DNA of 64,000 nt from Brucella pseudintermedia (GCF_042697365.1 NZ_CP137605.1), one strand, 5' to 3'; shown: positions 39,934 through 48,342, counted from the first letter of the stretch. Numbers and translations: made by a program. The notes: a model not told the origin generated them from the sequence alone.

Positions 39934-40844
39934 AGAATTCAAGACATGGATCGCTCGCAGAACAGTTGAAATCGCTTATGGCGTATCGCAACCGACCGGA
40001 AGGCCAACCAGAACCATTAAAGACGAATTGGTCCGTCGCGCCTGGCGCGAATGACAATGACCCGGAGGAAGTTGCCGACATGCGTTATGAGCGGGACTGG
40101 AGACAAACACCGTCAGTGCAGGCCATCATGCAGAATGTAGCTACTGGCGATGTCGAGAAGAATGAGAAGGGACAGATCGTCCGTATAGGCAAGCTGCGGT
40201 TTAGCGATGGTAACCAGACTGAAGTCGGGTACGTACTTGGCATTGACGGCGAAGTTATTCAGGCAGACATACGAATGCCAGCTGGCGCAATGCTCGGCAT
40301 GAAAGATAAACCCGACCGAGCGTCGGGCGGCGGATCAGACCCGAAGGATACCAAGGCGAGCAATCACTATTTCGAAGATATGCTTGGAACACTGCCGCAT
40401 CGATATATTCCATCCGGTAAGCGCCGGAACGGTAAGGATTATAGTGCTGAAGAATCCTCCCGCATTCTCGCGGATGCTTACGCAAACACCGACATGGAAA
40501 AGGTGACTTACACGCGATATCCAAAAGGGCTTCCGTGCGGTTCGCCTAAAGTGGCGGACAGTTTCCTCGGCATGCGCAAGACAACGTGCGCTGGTGGTGG
40601 AGATGAGGCTTGGGAAGACACGCTCTCGGCAATGATCGATCGCGATCTCTGGTTTGAATCGCTTCAAGAGTTGAAGGACAGGGATCGGGACGTTCTGGAC
40701 GCTGCACTGGAGGCGGCCAATTATGAGGAGGTGGGACGCGCTGTTGGCATGTCTGGTGAATATTCCCGACGCAAGGGCGGCAAGCGCGCTTTGCTTGCGG
40801 CAAATGATAATCTTGCCGCCGCAATAAAAAAATACGCGGCTTAG
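39930..40844 (+). CDS. Hypothetical protein with sigma-like C-terminal HTH
   Basis: A 304-residue protein from ATG 39930. It has GANDN near residue 40 and LAANDN near the C-terminus. The middle has Cys in GLPCGSPKV and KTTCAGGG and a helical region. The C-terminal segment (LKDRDRDVLDAALEAANYEE, then VGRAVGMSGEYSRRKG) looks like a region-4 helix-turn-helix. The position just before packaging genes suggests a late-gene activator; this is inferred. Confidence 0.6.
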   Translation: MKNSRHGSLAEQLKSLMAYRNRPEGQPEPLKTNWSVAPGANDNDPEEVADMRYERDWRQTPSVQAIMQNVATGDVEKNEKGQIVRIGKLRFSDGNQTEVGYVLGIDGEVIQADIRMPAGAMLGMKDKPDRASGGGSDPKDTKASNHYFEDMLGTLPHRYIPSGKRRNGKDYSAEESSRILADAYANTDMEKVTYTRYPKGLPCGSPKVADSFLGMRKTTCAGGGDEAWEDTLSAMIDRDLWFESLQELKDRDRDVLDAALEAANYEEVGRAVGMSGEYSRRKGGKRALLAANDNLAAAIKKYAA

Positions 40845-41165
40845 GTCCATATTCCGCGATCTCGTGCGGAGTATAGTGAAGGGGTTCAACCGCTATGCGG
40901 TTGCCCCGCACTGTTCCGTGCGCGAGGCGACGGACGCTCGGTCATGTTGCAGTTGGGTGCAACCGCTGAACCGGGCGTAACTATCGGCAAGGCAGCAAAG
41001 CTGAGAAGGTTGCGGTTCGTTCGTGGCCGTTCCTTGCCATTTTCATCCAGCGCCGTTTCTCCTCCGGCTGCTGGTTCGGCGGGTTGAGCCTATTGCGGTA
41101 GGCTCCCCGCCGGCACGATTGGCTTGATTGATTGTTGGGTCCTCCTAATTGATAGTTGGAGGAGC
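40845..41165. other. Noncoding region rich in hairpins
   Basis: No convincing gene is seen. One hairpin is CAACCGC (40887-40893) with GCGGTTG (40897-40903), flanked by GGGG/CCCC. A larger one has outer arms CGGCGGG (41077-41083) and CCCGCCG (41106-41112) and inner arms GAGCCTA (41086-41092) and TAGGCTC (41099-41105). Neither has a T tract. It could be a structured RNA, part of a cos region, or a remnant; a minus-strand frame here is weak. Confidence 0.5.
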
Positions 41166-41170
41166 CAGAC

Positions 41171-41560
41171 ATGACATATTCCGCAACGAACAGTCCGTTT
41201 CGTACCGGTGTCCGAGGACTATGCCCGAGGTGCCAACAAGGACACCTGTTCAAGGGCTATCTAACACTAGCCAAGCAGTGCGAGGTTTGCGGTCTGGACT
41301 ATTCGTTCGCCGATCCCGCTGACGGCCCCGCATTCTTTTCGATGTCGATCGCCGCGGTGCCTGCTCTGCTATTCGGTATCTGGTTGCAATCAGTTTTTGA
41401 TCCACCGATCTGGGTTCATGCAATCACGACCCTGCCAATCATCGTGATTGCATGTGTTCTGTTGTTGAGACCAATTAAGGGTTGGTTGGTCTGCTCCCAG
41501 TATTTCCATAAAGCTGAGGAAGGAAGGATTGATACCGACTGGCGGCCAGGTCCGCGATAG
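41171..41560 (+). CDS. DUF983 membrane protein
   Basis: A 129-residue protein with an N-terminal zinc ribbon (Cys18/Cys21, Cys37/Cys40: LCPRCQQGHLF, CEVCGLDYS) followed by two membrane helices (about residues 55-75 and 85-102). This is the usual layout of DUF983, a family common in alphaproteobacterial chromosomes and of unknown function. ATG 41171 has GGAGGAG upstream. It looks like host-derived cargo. Confidence 0.85.
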   Translation: MTYSATNSPFRTGVRGLCPRCQQGHLFKGYLTLAKQCEVCGLDYSFADPADGPAFFSMSIAAVPALLFGIWLQSVFDPPIWVHAITTLPIIVIACVLLLRPIKGWLVCSQYFHKAEEGRIDTDWRPGPR

Positions 41561-41589
41561 TCTGTTTCAACTGGCTGCCTCAACAGAAT

Positions 41590-41889
41590 CTACCGGTAAC
41601 GACTGCCGCGGCCCTTCATGAGCATGCATGCAACCAAGGCCACCAGTCCGACGGATGCCCACGCCGATGCGGTTCCGGGATTTTCTCGTGCGTATTGCAC
41701 AGCACGCTGGCCATGTTCACGTGCCCCTTCGGCGAGCACATTCACCGCGTCCTTCGTGGACGCGAGGGCGTCGTCGGTCGCGCCGGATAGATTCCCGAGA
41801 TGATCTGACAATCGGGACGATAGGCTGCTGATTTCCTTGCGCAGTGCGTCGATCTGTTCGGAAAGCATGCCTTCGGTTGTCTGTGCCAT
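41590..41889 (-). CDS. DUF883/ElaB-YqjD-like membrane-anchored protein
   Basis: A 99-residue protein from ATG 41889 (AAGGAGA upstream). A long amphipathic helix or coiled coil (LSEQIDALRKEISSLSSRLS) is followed by GQRAVQYARENPGTASAWAS and one C-terminal membrane helix (VGLVALVACMLMKGR). This matches the ElaB/YqjD layout, stress-induced proteins anchored by the C-terminus that bind ribosomes in E. coli. It converges with the DUF983 gene. It is a second host-type envelope gene in the prophage. Confidence 0.8.
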   Translation of the reverse strand: MAQTTEGMLSEQIDALRKEISSLSSRLSDHLGNLSGATDDALASTKDAVNVLAEGAREHGQRAVQYARENPGTASAWASVGLVALVACMLMKGRGSRYR

Positions 41890-41954
41890 TTCATTCTCCT
41901 TCTCGATTACGAGGAGAGAACGGGAATGTGCATTCAAATGTTCCATTCAATTTC

Positions 41955-42030
41955 AGCGGGCGAGAGCGCTGGTGTGCTCGCCGGTCTCATAAGCCGGATA
42001 TGATCGGTTCGATCCCGATGCCCGCAACCA
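41955..42030 (+). tRNA. tRNA-Met-like element (anticodon CAT), atypical
   Basis: A 76-nt cloverleaf with encoded CCA. The acceptor arm is AGCGGGC/GCCCGCA with an A-A mismatch at the first pair; the D stem is GAGC/GCTC with an 8-nt loop; the anticodon stem is CCGGT/GCCGG with loop CTCATAA; the T arm is ATCGG-TTCGATC-CCGAT. Positions 8 and 14 are G instead of the near-universal T and A. It could be a phage tRNA-Met or tRNA-Ile2 (CAT), a degenerate gene, or a tRNA mimic. Confidence 0.6.
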
Positions 42031-42039
42031 ATTAAAGAG

Positions 42040-42060
42040 CAGCTGACTCTTAATCAGCTG
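42040..42060 (+). ncRNA. Isolated Lys-type (CTT) anticodon arm
   Basis: A perfect 7-bp stem, CAGCTGA with TCAGCTG, and the 7-nt loop CTCTTAA. The inner 5 bp and loop read exactly like the anticodon arm of tRNA-Lys(CTT). There is no T arm or acceptor; the HNH gene starts 14 nt later. It is either a truncated tRNA or a deliberate mimic. It lies 9 nt after the tRNA-like element. Confidence 0.45.
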
Positions 42061-42073
42061 TGCGAAGGTAAGC

Positions 42074-42481
42074 ATGGCCAGACGTGATCAGCGCAGCACA
42101 GAAGCCAGTGCTTACCGCAAGCTCTACAAGACATCCCGGTGGCAACGCTTACGTGAGCGACAACTGACCGCGCATCCTTTGTGCGCCTATTGCTTGCAGC
42201 AGGAGGACGTCACGCCAGCAACGGTGTGTGACCATGTCAGGCCACATAAAGGCGATGAGGCGCTGTTCTTTGACCCAGACAACCTCCAAAGCCTCTGCGC
42301 ACCATGCCATGACCGCATCAAACAGCGCGAAGAGCTCGGCCAAGACGTCGTTCGGTTCGGACCGGACGGGTGGCCTGTCAGCTGGCCACCCGGGGGCATC
42401 GAAAAGTCCAGAAGTGCGGCAACCCCGGACCAGCGGGGACCGACAGCGCACGCATCTGCAATTCAAAACATGACCCCGTAA
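42074..42481 (+). CDS. HNH endonuclease (packaging-associated)
   Basis: A 135-residue HNH protein: Cys37/Cys40 (PLCAYCLQQ), Asp53-His54 (VCDHVRPHK), Asn70 (DPDNLQSLC), Cys75/Cys78-His79 (CAPCHDRI). This is the HK97 gp74-like type, placed next to terminase in cos phages and needed for cos cleavage. The C-terminal 40 residues are Pro/Ser-rich. It lies 12 nt before the small terminase gene. Confidence 0.9.
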   Translation: MARRDQRSTEASAYRKLYKTSRWQRLRERQLTAHPLCAYCLQQEDVTPATVCDHVRPHKGDEALFFDPDNLQSLCAPCHDRIKQREELGQDVVRFGPDGWPVSWPPGGIEKSRSAATPDQRGPTAHASAIQNMTP

Positions 42482-42493
42482 GGATTTCATTCC

Positions 42494-42880
42494 ATGGCAA
42501 AGCCGAGAAATCCCCTCGGCAAAGCAAAGGTCGAGGGTCGCGACAAAATCAATGCCGGTCGGTACAAAAACCGCGCCGAACCGGCCGCAAACGGCCCTCT
42601 TGGGGCTCCTCCCGTTTGGTTGAAGGACAGCGCTGAGATCAAAGCGAAGTCAGCCTGGAAGCTTTTCGCCAAAGAGCTGCCGTGGCTGAATGAATCGCAT
42701 CGAACACTGGTCGGAATGGCCTCGACTATTCAGGGACGCATCATGGCCGGGCAGGAGGTAGGTGTGCAGGCGATGAATTTGCTTCGCCAGATGCTTGGCC
42801 AGATGGGCGCTACGCCTGCCGATGCCTCCAAGGTGGCGACACCTGACGAGGGCGAGGAAAAGGATGATTTGCTTGACTGA
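42494..42880 (+). CDS. Terminase small subunit (P27 family)
   Basis: A 128-residue DNA-recognition subunit of the packaging motor. It has a basic N-terminus, then LGAPPVWLKDSAEIKAKSAW, the P27 entry motif, a helical core and an acidic tail (DEGEEKDDLLD). It overlaps the large subunit by 17 nt. Confidence 0.85.
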   Translation: MAKPRNPLGKAKVEGRDKINAGRYKNRAEPAANGPLGAPPVWLKDSAEIKAKSAWKLFAKELPWLNESHRTLVGMASTIQGRIMAGQEVGVQAMNLLRQMLGQMGATPADASKVATPDEGEEKDDLLD

Positions 42881-44735
42881 TATGCCTGCGCTTGAGCGTG
42901 TGAGCGCTTATGCGCAAGCCGTCATTGATGGCAGAGAAGTTGCCGGCCCTCACGTTCGTAATGCCTGCCGCCGCCATTTCGACGATCTCGAACACGGTCA
43001 CGAGCGCGGCCTGTATTGGGATGACGACGCAGCCGACCGCGTGTTTCGGTTCTTTGAAGGGCGGCTCAAGCTTTCTGAAGGCCAGTTTGAAGGCAAGCCT
43101 TTCAAGCTGCATGCCTCACAGGCTTTCAAGCTGGGTTCTCTCTTTGGCTGGAAACGTGCCGACGGTTCGCGCCGTTTTCGGCGCGCCTACATTGAGGAGG
43201 GCAAGGGCAATGGCAAGTCTCCGTTTGCTGGCGGTGTCGGTCTGTACGGGCTGATCGCGGACAAGGAAGCTGGCGCGCAGATTTATGCCGCCGCTGCCAA
43301 GAAAGAACAGGCTGGGATTCTGTTTCAGGACGCCGTGAAAATGGTTCGCGCGGCTCCGGCGCTGGTCGAACGACTGAAGTTCAGCGGCGGTATCGGGCGC
43401 GAGTTCAATATCGCGCATCACAAGTCGCAATCGTTTTTTCGCCCGATCTCGAAGGATTCCGGCAAGTCTGGCTCTGGTCCGCGACCGCATTTTGCGCTCT
43501 GCGACGAGGTGCACGAGCATCCCGACCGCTCGACGATGGAAATGCTTGAGCGCGGCTTTAAGTTTCGTCGTCAGCCGCTGCTGCTGATGATTACGAACTC
43601 GGGCAGCGACAGAAACAGCATTTGCTGGGAAGAGCACGAGCATGCCGTCAAGGTAGCTGCTGGTACGCAAACGCCAGATGACGATTTTACCTATGTCGGC
43701 GAGGTGATCGACGACACGACATTTTCCTATGTCTGCGCGCTGGACAAGGGCGACGATCCGCTCAAGGACGAAACCTGCTGGAAGAAGGCTAACCCGCTTC
43801 TGGGCGTTATCTTGACGCAGGAATATCTGGCCGGCGTTGTTGCTCAGGCAAAGCAGATGCCGGGCAAGCTGAACGGCATTCTTCGGCTGCACTTCTGCTG
43901 CTGGACCGATGCCGACAAGGCATGGATGCCGCGCGAGACCGTCGAAAGCGTAATGGACGATTTCGATCCTGAAGTCGAACACGCTGACAAACCCGTTTTC
44001 ATGGGCGTCGACCTGTCCGGTAGCAAGGATATGACTGTGCTCGCGTGCGTTGTTCCTACTGGCTTCAAGGAAATGGAGCGGGAAGACGGATCTACCGTCA
44101 ATCTGCCGACGTTTGATGCGTGGGTGGAGGCTTGGACGCCAGCTGATACGCTGGAAGCGCGAGAACAGGCTGACAAGGCGCCATATGCGCTTTGGGTAAA
44201 ACAGGGGTGGTTGAATGCTCCGCCCGGCAAGCGAATTCGATATGACTTCGTGGCCTCGCGGGTGCAGCAACTCGATCAGGCGTTCGATATCAAGGCCATC
44301 GCCTACGACCGATATGCCTACGACAAGTTCCGCGAGGAAGTCGAAGCGCTCGGGTTGGACATTGAACATGTCGCACACCCGCAGGGCGGTAAGGTTCGGG
44401 CACGTCCCGAGCCAGCAAAGGTAGAAGCGGCGAAAGCTGCTGGCTTACCGCCGCCGCAAGGCTTGTGGATGCCGGGCTCGGTTCTGGCGCTCGAAGACAT
44501 GATTATCGACGGTCGCATTCGATTGCGGCGCAATCCGGTACTTATGACCGCCCTGATGGGCGCCACCTTCGATCATGACCCGCAAGACAACCGATGGTTC
44601 GTCAAGACGAAGGCATCAGTGCGCATCGACGCTGCTGTCGCTTTGGCAATGGCGGTTGGTGTGGCGATGGATACACCGATCGAGCCAGCCGACATCGACG
44701 ACTTCGTCAACAACATGATCACTATAACCTGGTAG
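42864..44735 (+). CDS. Terminase large subunit (Terminase_1 family)
   Basis: A 623-residue packaging ATPase/nuclease. Walker A is EGKGNGKS (112-119), Walker B FALCDE (210-215); the nuclease domain starts with FMGVDLSGSKD (Asp383) and includes AYDRYAYD. It pumps DNA into the prohead and cuts the concatemer. ATG 42864 is preferred because GAGGAAAAG precedes it; ATG 42882 is the alternative. It is followed by the portal gene after 8 nt. Confidence 0.93.
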   Translation: MICLTDMPALERVSAYAQAVIDGREVAGPHVRNACRRHFDDLEHGHERGLYWDDDAADRVFRFFEGRLKLSEGQFEGKPFKLHASQAFKLGSLFGWKRADGSRRFRRAYIEEGKGNGKSPFAGGVGLYGLIADKEAGAQIYAAAAKKEQAGILFQDAVKMVRAAPALVERLKFSGGIGREFNIAHHKSQSFFRPISKDSGKSGSGPRPHFALCDEVHEHPDRSTMEMLERGFKFRRQPLLLMITNSGSDRNSICWEEHEHAVKVAAGTQTPDDDFTYVGEVIDDTTFSYVCALDKGDDPLKDETCWKKANPLLGVILTQEYLAGVVAQAKQMPGKLNGILRLHFCCWTDADKAWMPRETVESVMDDFDPEVEHADKPVFMGVDLSGSKDMTVLACVVPTGFKEMEREDGSTVNLPTFDAWVEAWTPADTLEAREQADKAPYALWVKQGWLNAPPGKRIRYDFVASRVQQLDQAFDIKAIAYDRYAYDKFREEVEALGLDIEHVAHPQGGKVRARPEPAKVEAAKAAGLPPPQGLWMPGSVLALEDMIIDGRIRLRRNPVLMTALMGATFDHDPQDNRWFVKTKASVRIDAAVALAMAVGVAMDTPIEPADIDDFVNNMITITW

Positions 44736-44743
44736 GAGTGCCC

Positions 44744-45982
44744 ATGGGCCTTTTGACTTGGGTCGGGAAGCCTTTCGGGCTTCTTTCCGGCCCATGGCGC
44801 GCATTCTTTGGAATGTCGACGACAAGCGGCGAGGCGGTCACTTATGAGCACGCCATGCAGCTTGATGCTGTCTGGGCGTGCGTGAACCTGATTTCGAATG
44901 CCGTAAAAACGCTGCCCTGCAATGTCTACAAGGGCGATGGCGTTGACGTCGATTATGAGAATCCGCTGTACGAACTGCTGCACGACTTGCCGAACTTGGA
45001 CGATAGTGCGTCAGATTTCTGGGGTATGGCTGCCCTTTGCCTCTGTCTTGATGGCAATTTCTTCGCCGAAAAGAAGAAAAATGGCGGTCGGCTGGTAGCG
45101 TTGAACCCGTTCAATCCGCTTTGCGTCGATGTAAAGCGCGATGACCGGAACAACCGATACTACGAAGTGACCGAGCAGTATAAAAACGGCAAGAAGGGTG
45201 GCGTTCGCAAAATCCGTGAAGAAGACATGCTTCACGTCCGCGGATTGGTCATGCCGGGCTGTGATCGTGGCCTTTCACCGATTGCCGCCCAGCGCAATGT
45301 GATCGGCAACGCCATGGCCGGCGAGAAAACGTCGGGCCGGATGTTCAAAAACGGCATGATGGCTTCAGTCGTCTTGTCATCGGATCAGGTTCTGAAGCCT
45401 GATCAGCGCAAGCAGATTGCGGAATCGTTGCAGGCATTTGCCGGTGCCGACAAGGCAGGAGGGATTGCGGTGCTGGAGGCGGGTCTCACCCCGTCGCAAA
45501 TCACCATCAACCCCAAAGACGCGCAGATGCTTGAGACGCGCCAGTACAGCGTCGAGCAGATCTGCCGCATTTTCGGCGTTCCACCGGTTATGATCGGGCA
45601 TGCCGCGAATGGCACGACGACGTGGGGCAGCGGGATCGAGCAATTAATCCTGCAGTTCACCAAGACCTGTCTGGCGCCACTGCTGAAAAGCATTGAATCC
45701 GCGATCTACCGCGACTTGCTTGATGCAAAGACCCGCAAAACGACTGTCGTGAAGTTCAATATGGAAGGTCTGCTGCGTGGCGATAGTCAGGCGAGGGCGG
45801 AGTTCCTGCAGAAGATGGTCCAGAACGGCATTTACACGCCGAACGAGGCCAGAGCTTACGAGAATAAGCCAAAGATGGATGGCGGCGACGAATTGATCGT
45901 CAACGGCACCATGCAGCCTCTGTCCATGGTCGGACACGACGGCGGGCCTCCGCTGGATGATGCACAGCCAAGCGCTGGATAA
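44744..45982 (+). CDS. HK97-type portal protein
   Basis: A 412-residue portal that forms the dodecameric DNA channel at the capsid vertex. DAVWACVNLISNAVKTLPCN, ARMF-like SGRMFKNGMMASVVL, and QYSVEQICRIFGVPPVMIG are the conserved family segments. ATG 44744 has TAGGAG 5 nt upstream. It lies between terminase and the capsid protease, as in HK97-like phages. Confidence 0.93.
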   Translation: MGLLTWVGKPFGLLSGPWRAFFGMSTTSGEAVTYEHAMQLDAVWACVNLISNAVKTLPCNVYKGDGVDVDYENPLYELLHDLPNLDDSASDFWGMAALCLCLDGNFFAEKKKNGGRLVALNPFNPLCVDVKRDDRNNRYYEVTEQYKNGKKGGVRKIREEDMLHVRGLVMPGCDRGLSPIAAQRNVIGNAMAGEKTSGRMFKNGMMASVVLSSDQVLKPDQRKQIAESLQAFAGADKAGGIAVLEAGLTPSQITINPKDAQMLETRQYSVEQICRIFGVPPVMIGHAANGTTTWGSGIEQLILQFTKTCLAPLLKSIESAIYRDLLDAKTRKTTVVKFNMEGLLRGDSQARAEFLQKMVQNGIYTPNEARAYENKPKMDGGDELIVNGTMQPLSMVGHDGGPPLDDAQPSAG

Positions 45983-45991
45983 GGGAAATTC

Positions 45992-47110
45992 ATGAAATTC
46001 GAACACATTTTGACGGCCTTCGAGGCCGAACCGTGGGCGATTCAGCGCGAAAAACTGGCCGTTTTGGCTGATGTTCTTGCGGCACGTGTGGCGGGCGACA
46101 AGCTCGTGACGCCTGAATTTGCAGCGGCTGTTTCTGATGCTCGCGCAAAGGAAATCGCCGAAATTGACGGCAAGGTCGCCGTGATCCCGGTTTACGGCGT
46201 ATTGGCCGACCGAATGGACCTGTTCTCCGCGATGAGTGGTGGCACGTCCTATGCCGGCATCAAACGCCAGTTGCATAAGGCACTATCCAACGAGGATGTG
46301 AAGGCCGTTGTTCTTGATATTGATAGTCCTGGCGGCTCGGTACCGGGCACGGACGAACTCGCAACGGAAATCCGAAAACTGCGCGGCGGTGAAAAGCCGA
46401 TCATAGCGCAAGTCAATTCGCTGGCTGCGAGCGCTGCCTACTGGATCGCGTCATCTGCCGATGAAATCGTTGTTACGCCGTCCGGGCGTGCAGGTTCGAT
46501 CGGTGTCTATACGGCACACGATGATATCTCTGCAGCGTTGGAAAAGGCTGGTGTTAAGCGCACCTACATTTCTGCGGGCAAGCACAAGGTCGAAGGCAAC
46601 GAGACCGAACCGCTCGGAAAGGACACGCTGGCCTACATTCAGGACAGCGTAAATCGCTCCTATGGCCGATTTTTGCAGAGCGTTGCCGATGGGCGTGGCG
46701 TCACGAAATCCAAAGTAGAAGACGGATTTGGTCAGGGCAGGGTGTTCTACTCTGAATCGCTCATAGACCGAGGTATGGCAGACCGTATTGCCACACTTGA
46801 CGAGACCTTGGCCCGACTGGGCGCGAACGCCGAGCCGGAGTACGTACGCCGCGTAAAGGCTTCGAACGCCGCAAAGGCAGAAGCCGCGCAATTGCTGGCC
46901 AACAAGATGGCCTCCGGCGAAGAGATTACAAAACGCGAATTCGAGAACGGGATCAGGGGACTGATCGGCTTGTCGAATTCGGAGGCGGAGCGAGCCGCAT
47001 CGCTCTACTTCAAGGAACATCAGGGGGAACCTGATGCTGATGCGGAAAACGCCGCTGTTTCGGCGGCCCTCGAACGGCTTTTAGCCGAAACACGCACTTT
47101 CACCATTTAG
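45992..47110 (+). CDS. S49-family prohead protease
   Basis: A 372-residue serine peptidase of the SppA/ClpP fold. DIDSPGGSVPG and NSLAASAAYWIAS contain the oxyanion region and Ser147; the Lys of the dyad is in ISAGKHKVEG (Lys197 or Lys199). It processes the scaffold/delta domain of the capsid protein. The C-terminal 80 residues are helical and could be a scaffold segment. It lies 9 nt after portal and 14 nt before the capsid gene. Confidence 0.9.
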   Translation: MKFEHILTAFEAEPWAIQREKLAVLADVLAARVAGDKLVTPEFAAAVSDARAKEIAEIDGKVAVIPVYGVLADRMDLFSAMSGGTSYAGIKRQLHKALSNEDVKAVVLDIDSPGGSVPGTDELATEIRKLRGGEKPIIAQVNSLAASAAYWIASSADEIVVTPSGRAGSIGVYTAHDDISAALEKAGVKRTYISAGKHKVEGNETEPLGKDTLAYIQDSVNRSYGRFLQSVADGRGVTKSKVEDGFGQGRVFYSESLIDRGMADRIATLDETLARLGANAEPEYVRRVKASNAAKAEAAQLLANKMASGEEITKREFENGIRGLIGLSNSEAERAASLYFKEHQGEPDADAENAAVSAALERLLAETRTFTI

Positions 47111-47124
47111 TATCAGGAGGACAT

Positions 47125-48342
47125 ATGTCCGAAGTTTCTCTTGCCGAGAAGATCGGCGAGCTTGGCCAGTCTTTGGCTTCAATCAAGGAAAAGGTCGGCA
47201 ATCTTGCGACCGATTTCACCACGCAGCTCCAGCAGCACGGAACTGTTTCCACCGAGCTGACCGGCAAGGTCGACAAGGCGCTCTCCGAGCTTGGCGACAC
47301 CACGACCCGCATCAGTGAGCTGGAAAAGCGCGCCGCTCGTGAACGTGAAGACGTCGCGCAGGGTCCGCAGGACGTCGGCGATATCGTCGTGGCGTCCGAA
47401 AAGTTCAAGTCGACCGACGTGTCCGGCGCATGGCGCGGTTCGATCCGTGTTGGCATGGAGCGCGCTGACATTACCTCCGGCAATACCACTGTCGGTGCCG
47501 GTCGTTCGGCTGGAACCTCGCTTGTCCCTGGACAGCGCGTGCCAGGCATCATTGCCCCGCCTAATCGCCAGCTGACGATCCGCGATCTTATTGCGCCGGG
47601 CCAGACCTCGGCCGCAAGTGTCGAGTTCGTCAAGGAAACAGGCTTTACGAACAGCGCTGCGCCGGTCGCTGAAGGCACGCAGAAGCCCAAGTCTGACCTG
47701 ACCTTCGATATGGAAACCACGCCTGTTCGCACGCTGGCCCATATCTTCAAGGCAAGCCGTCAGATCCTCGATGATGCTCCGGGCCTTGCAAGCTATATCA
47801 ACGCTCGCGGCACGTACGGGCTTAAGTTCGTCGAAGAAGGCCAGCTTCTGAACGGTGACGGTACTGGTCAGAACCTGCACGGCATTCTCCCGCAGGCATC
47901 TGCCTTCGCTCCGGCGTTCACTCCGGAGAACGAAACGGCAATCGACCGCCTGCGACTGGCAATCCTGCAGGTCATTTTGGCCGAGTACCCGGCGAGCGGC
48001 TTCGTTCTGCATCCGACGGACTGGACCAAGATTGAGCTGACCAAGGATCTTGGCGGCAACTACATCGTCGGGAATGCGCAGTCCCCGATCGGTCCTTCGC
48101 TGTGGAATCTGCCGGTCGTTCAGACCCAGGCAATTTCTGCGGGCAAGTTCCTGACCGGCGCGTTCAATCTCGGTGCGCAGATCTTCGACCGAATGGGCGT
48201 CGAAGTGCTTCTGTCCAGCGAGAACGATAAGGACTTCGAGAACAACATGTTCACGATCCGTATCGAAGAGCGTCTCGCGCTGGCGGTTTACCGTCCAGAG
48301 GCCTTCGTGACCGGCGACGTCAATCCGCCTGTAACTCCTTAA
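47125..48342 (+). CDS. HK97-fold major capsid protein
   Basis: A 405-residue shell protein. Residues 1-80 are a coiled-coil delta/scaffold domain (KIGELGQSLASIKEKVGNLA), likely removed by the upstream protease. The HK97 fold starts near residue 110 and shows NRQLTIRDLIAPGQT, HIFKASRQILDDAPGLASYI and GFVLHPTDWTKIEL, with a C-terminal FTIRIEERLALAVYRPEAFV. AGGAGG precedes the ATG; a strong terminator follows. Confidence 0.93.
   Translation: MSEVSLAEKIGELGQSLASIKEKVGNLATDFTTQLQQHGTVSTELTGKVDKALSELGDTTTRISELEKRAAREREDVAQGPQDVGDIVVASEKFKSTDVSGAWRGSIRVGMERADITSGNTTVGAGRSAGTSLVPGQRVPGIIAPPNRQLTIRDLIAPGQTSAASVEFVKETGFTNSAAPVAEGTQKPKSDLTFDMETTPVRTLAHIFKASRQILDDAPGLASYINARGTYGLKFVEEGQLLNGDGTGQNLHGILPQASAFAPAFTPENETAIDRLRLAILQVILAEYPASGFVLHPTDWTKIELTKDLGGNYIVGNAQSPIGPSLWNLPVVQTQAISAGKFLTGAFNLGAQIFDRMGVEVLLSSENDKDFENNMFTIRIEERLALAVYRPEAFVTGDVNPPVTP

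Noticed and set aside
40981..41253. A minus-strand frame of up to 90 codons over the hairpin-rich region
   Set aside because: Its path runs through both arms of the large hairpin and the DUF983 ribosome site; no family is recognised.
42074..42481. HNH gene considered as a homing endonuclease
   Set aside because: Its position directly before terminase and its size fit the packaging HNH type better; no intron or intein is visible.
43116..44378. A 420-codon open frame antisense to the terminase large subunit
   Set aside because: It shadows a certain gene, and its sequence is rich in Arg, His and Val as expected for an antisense frame.
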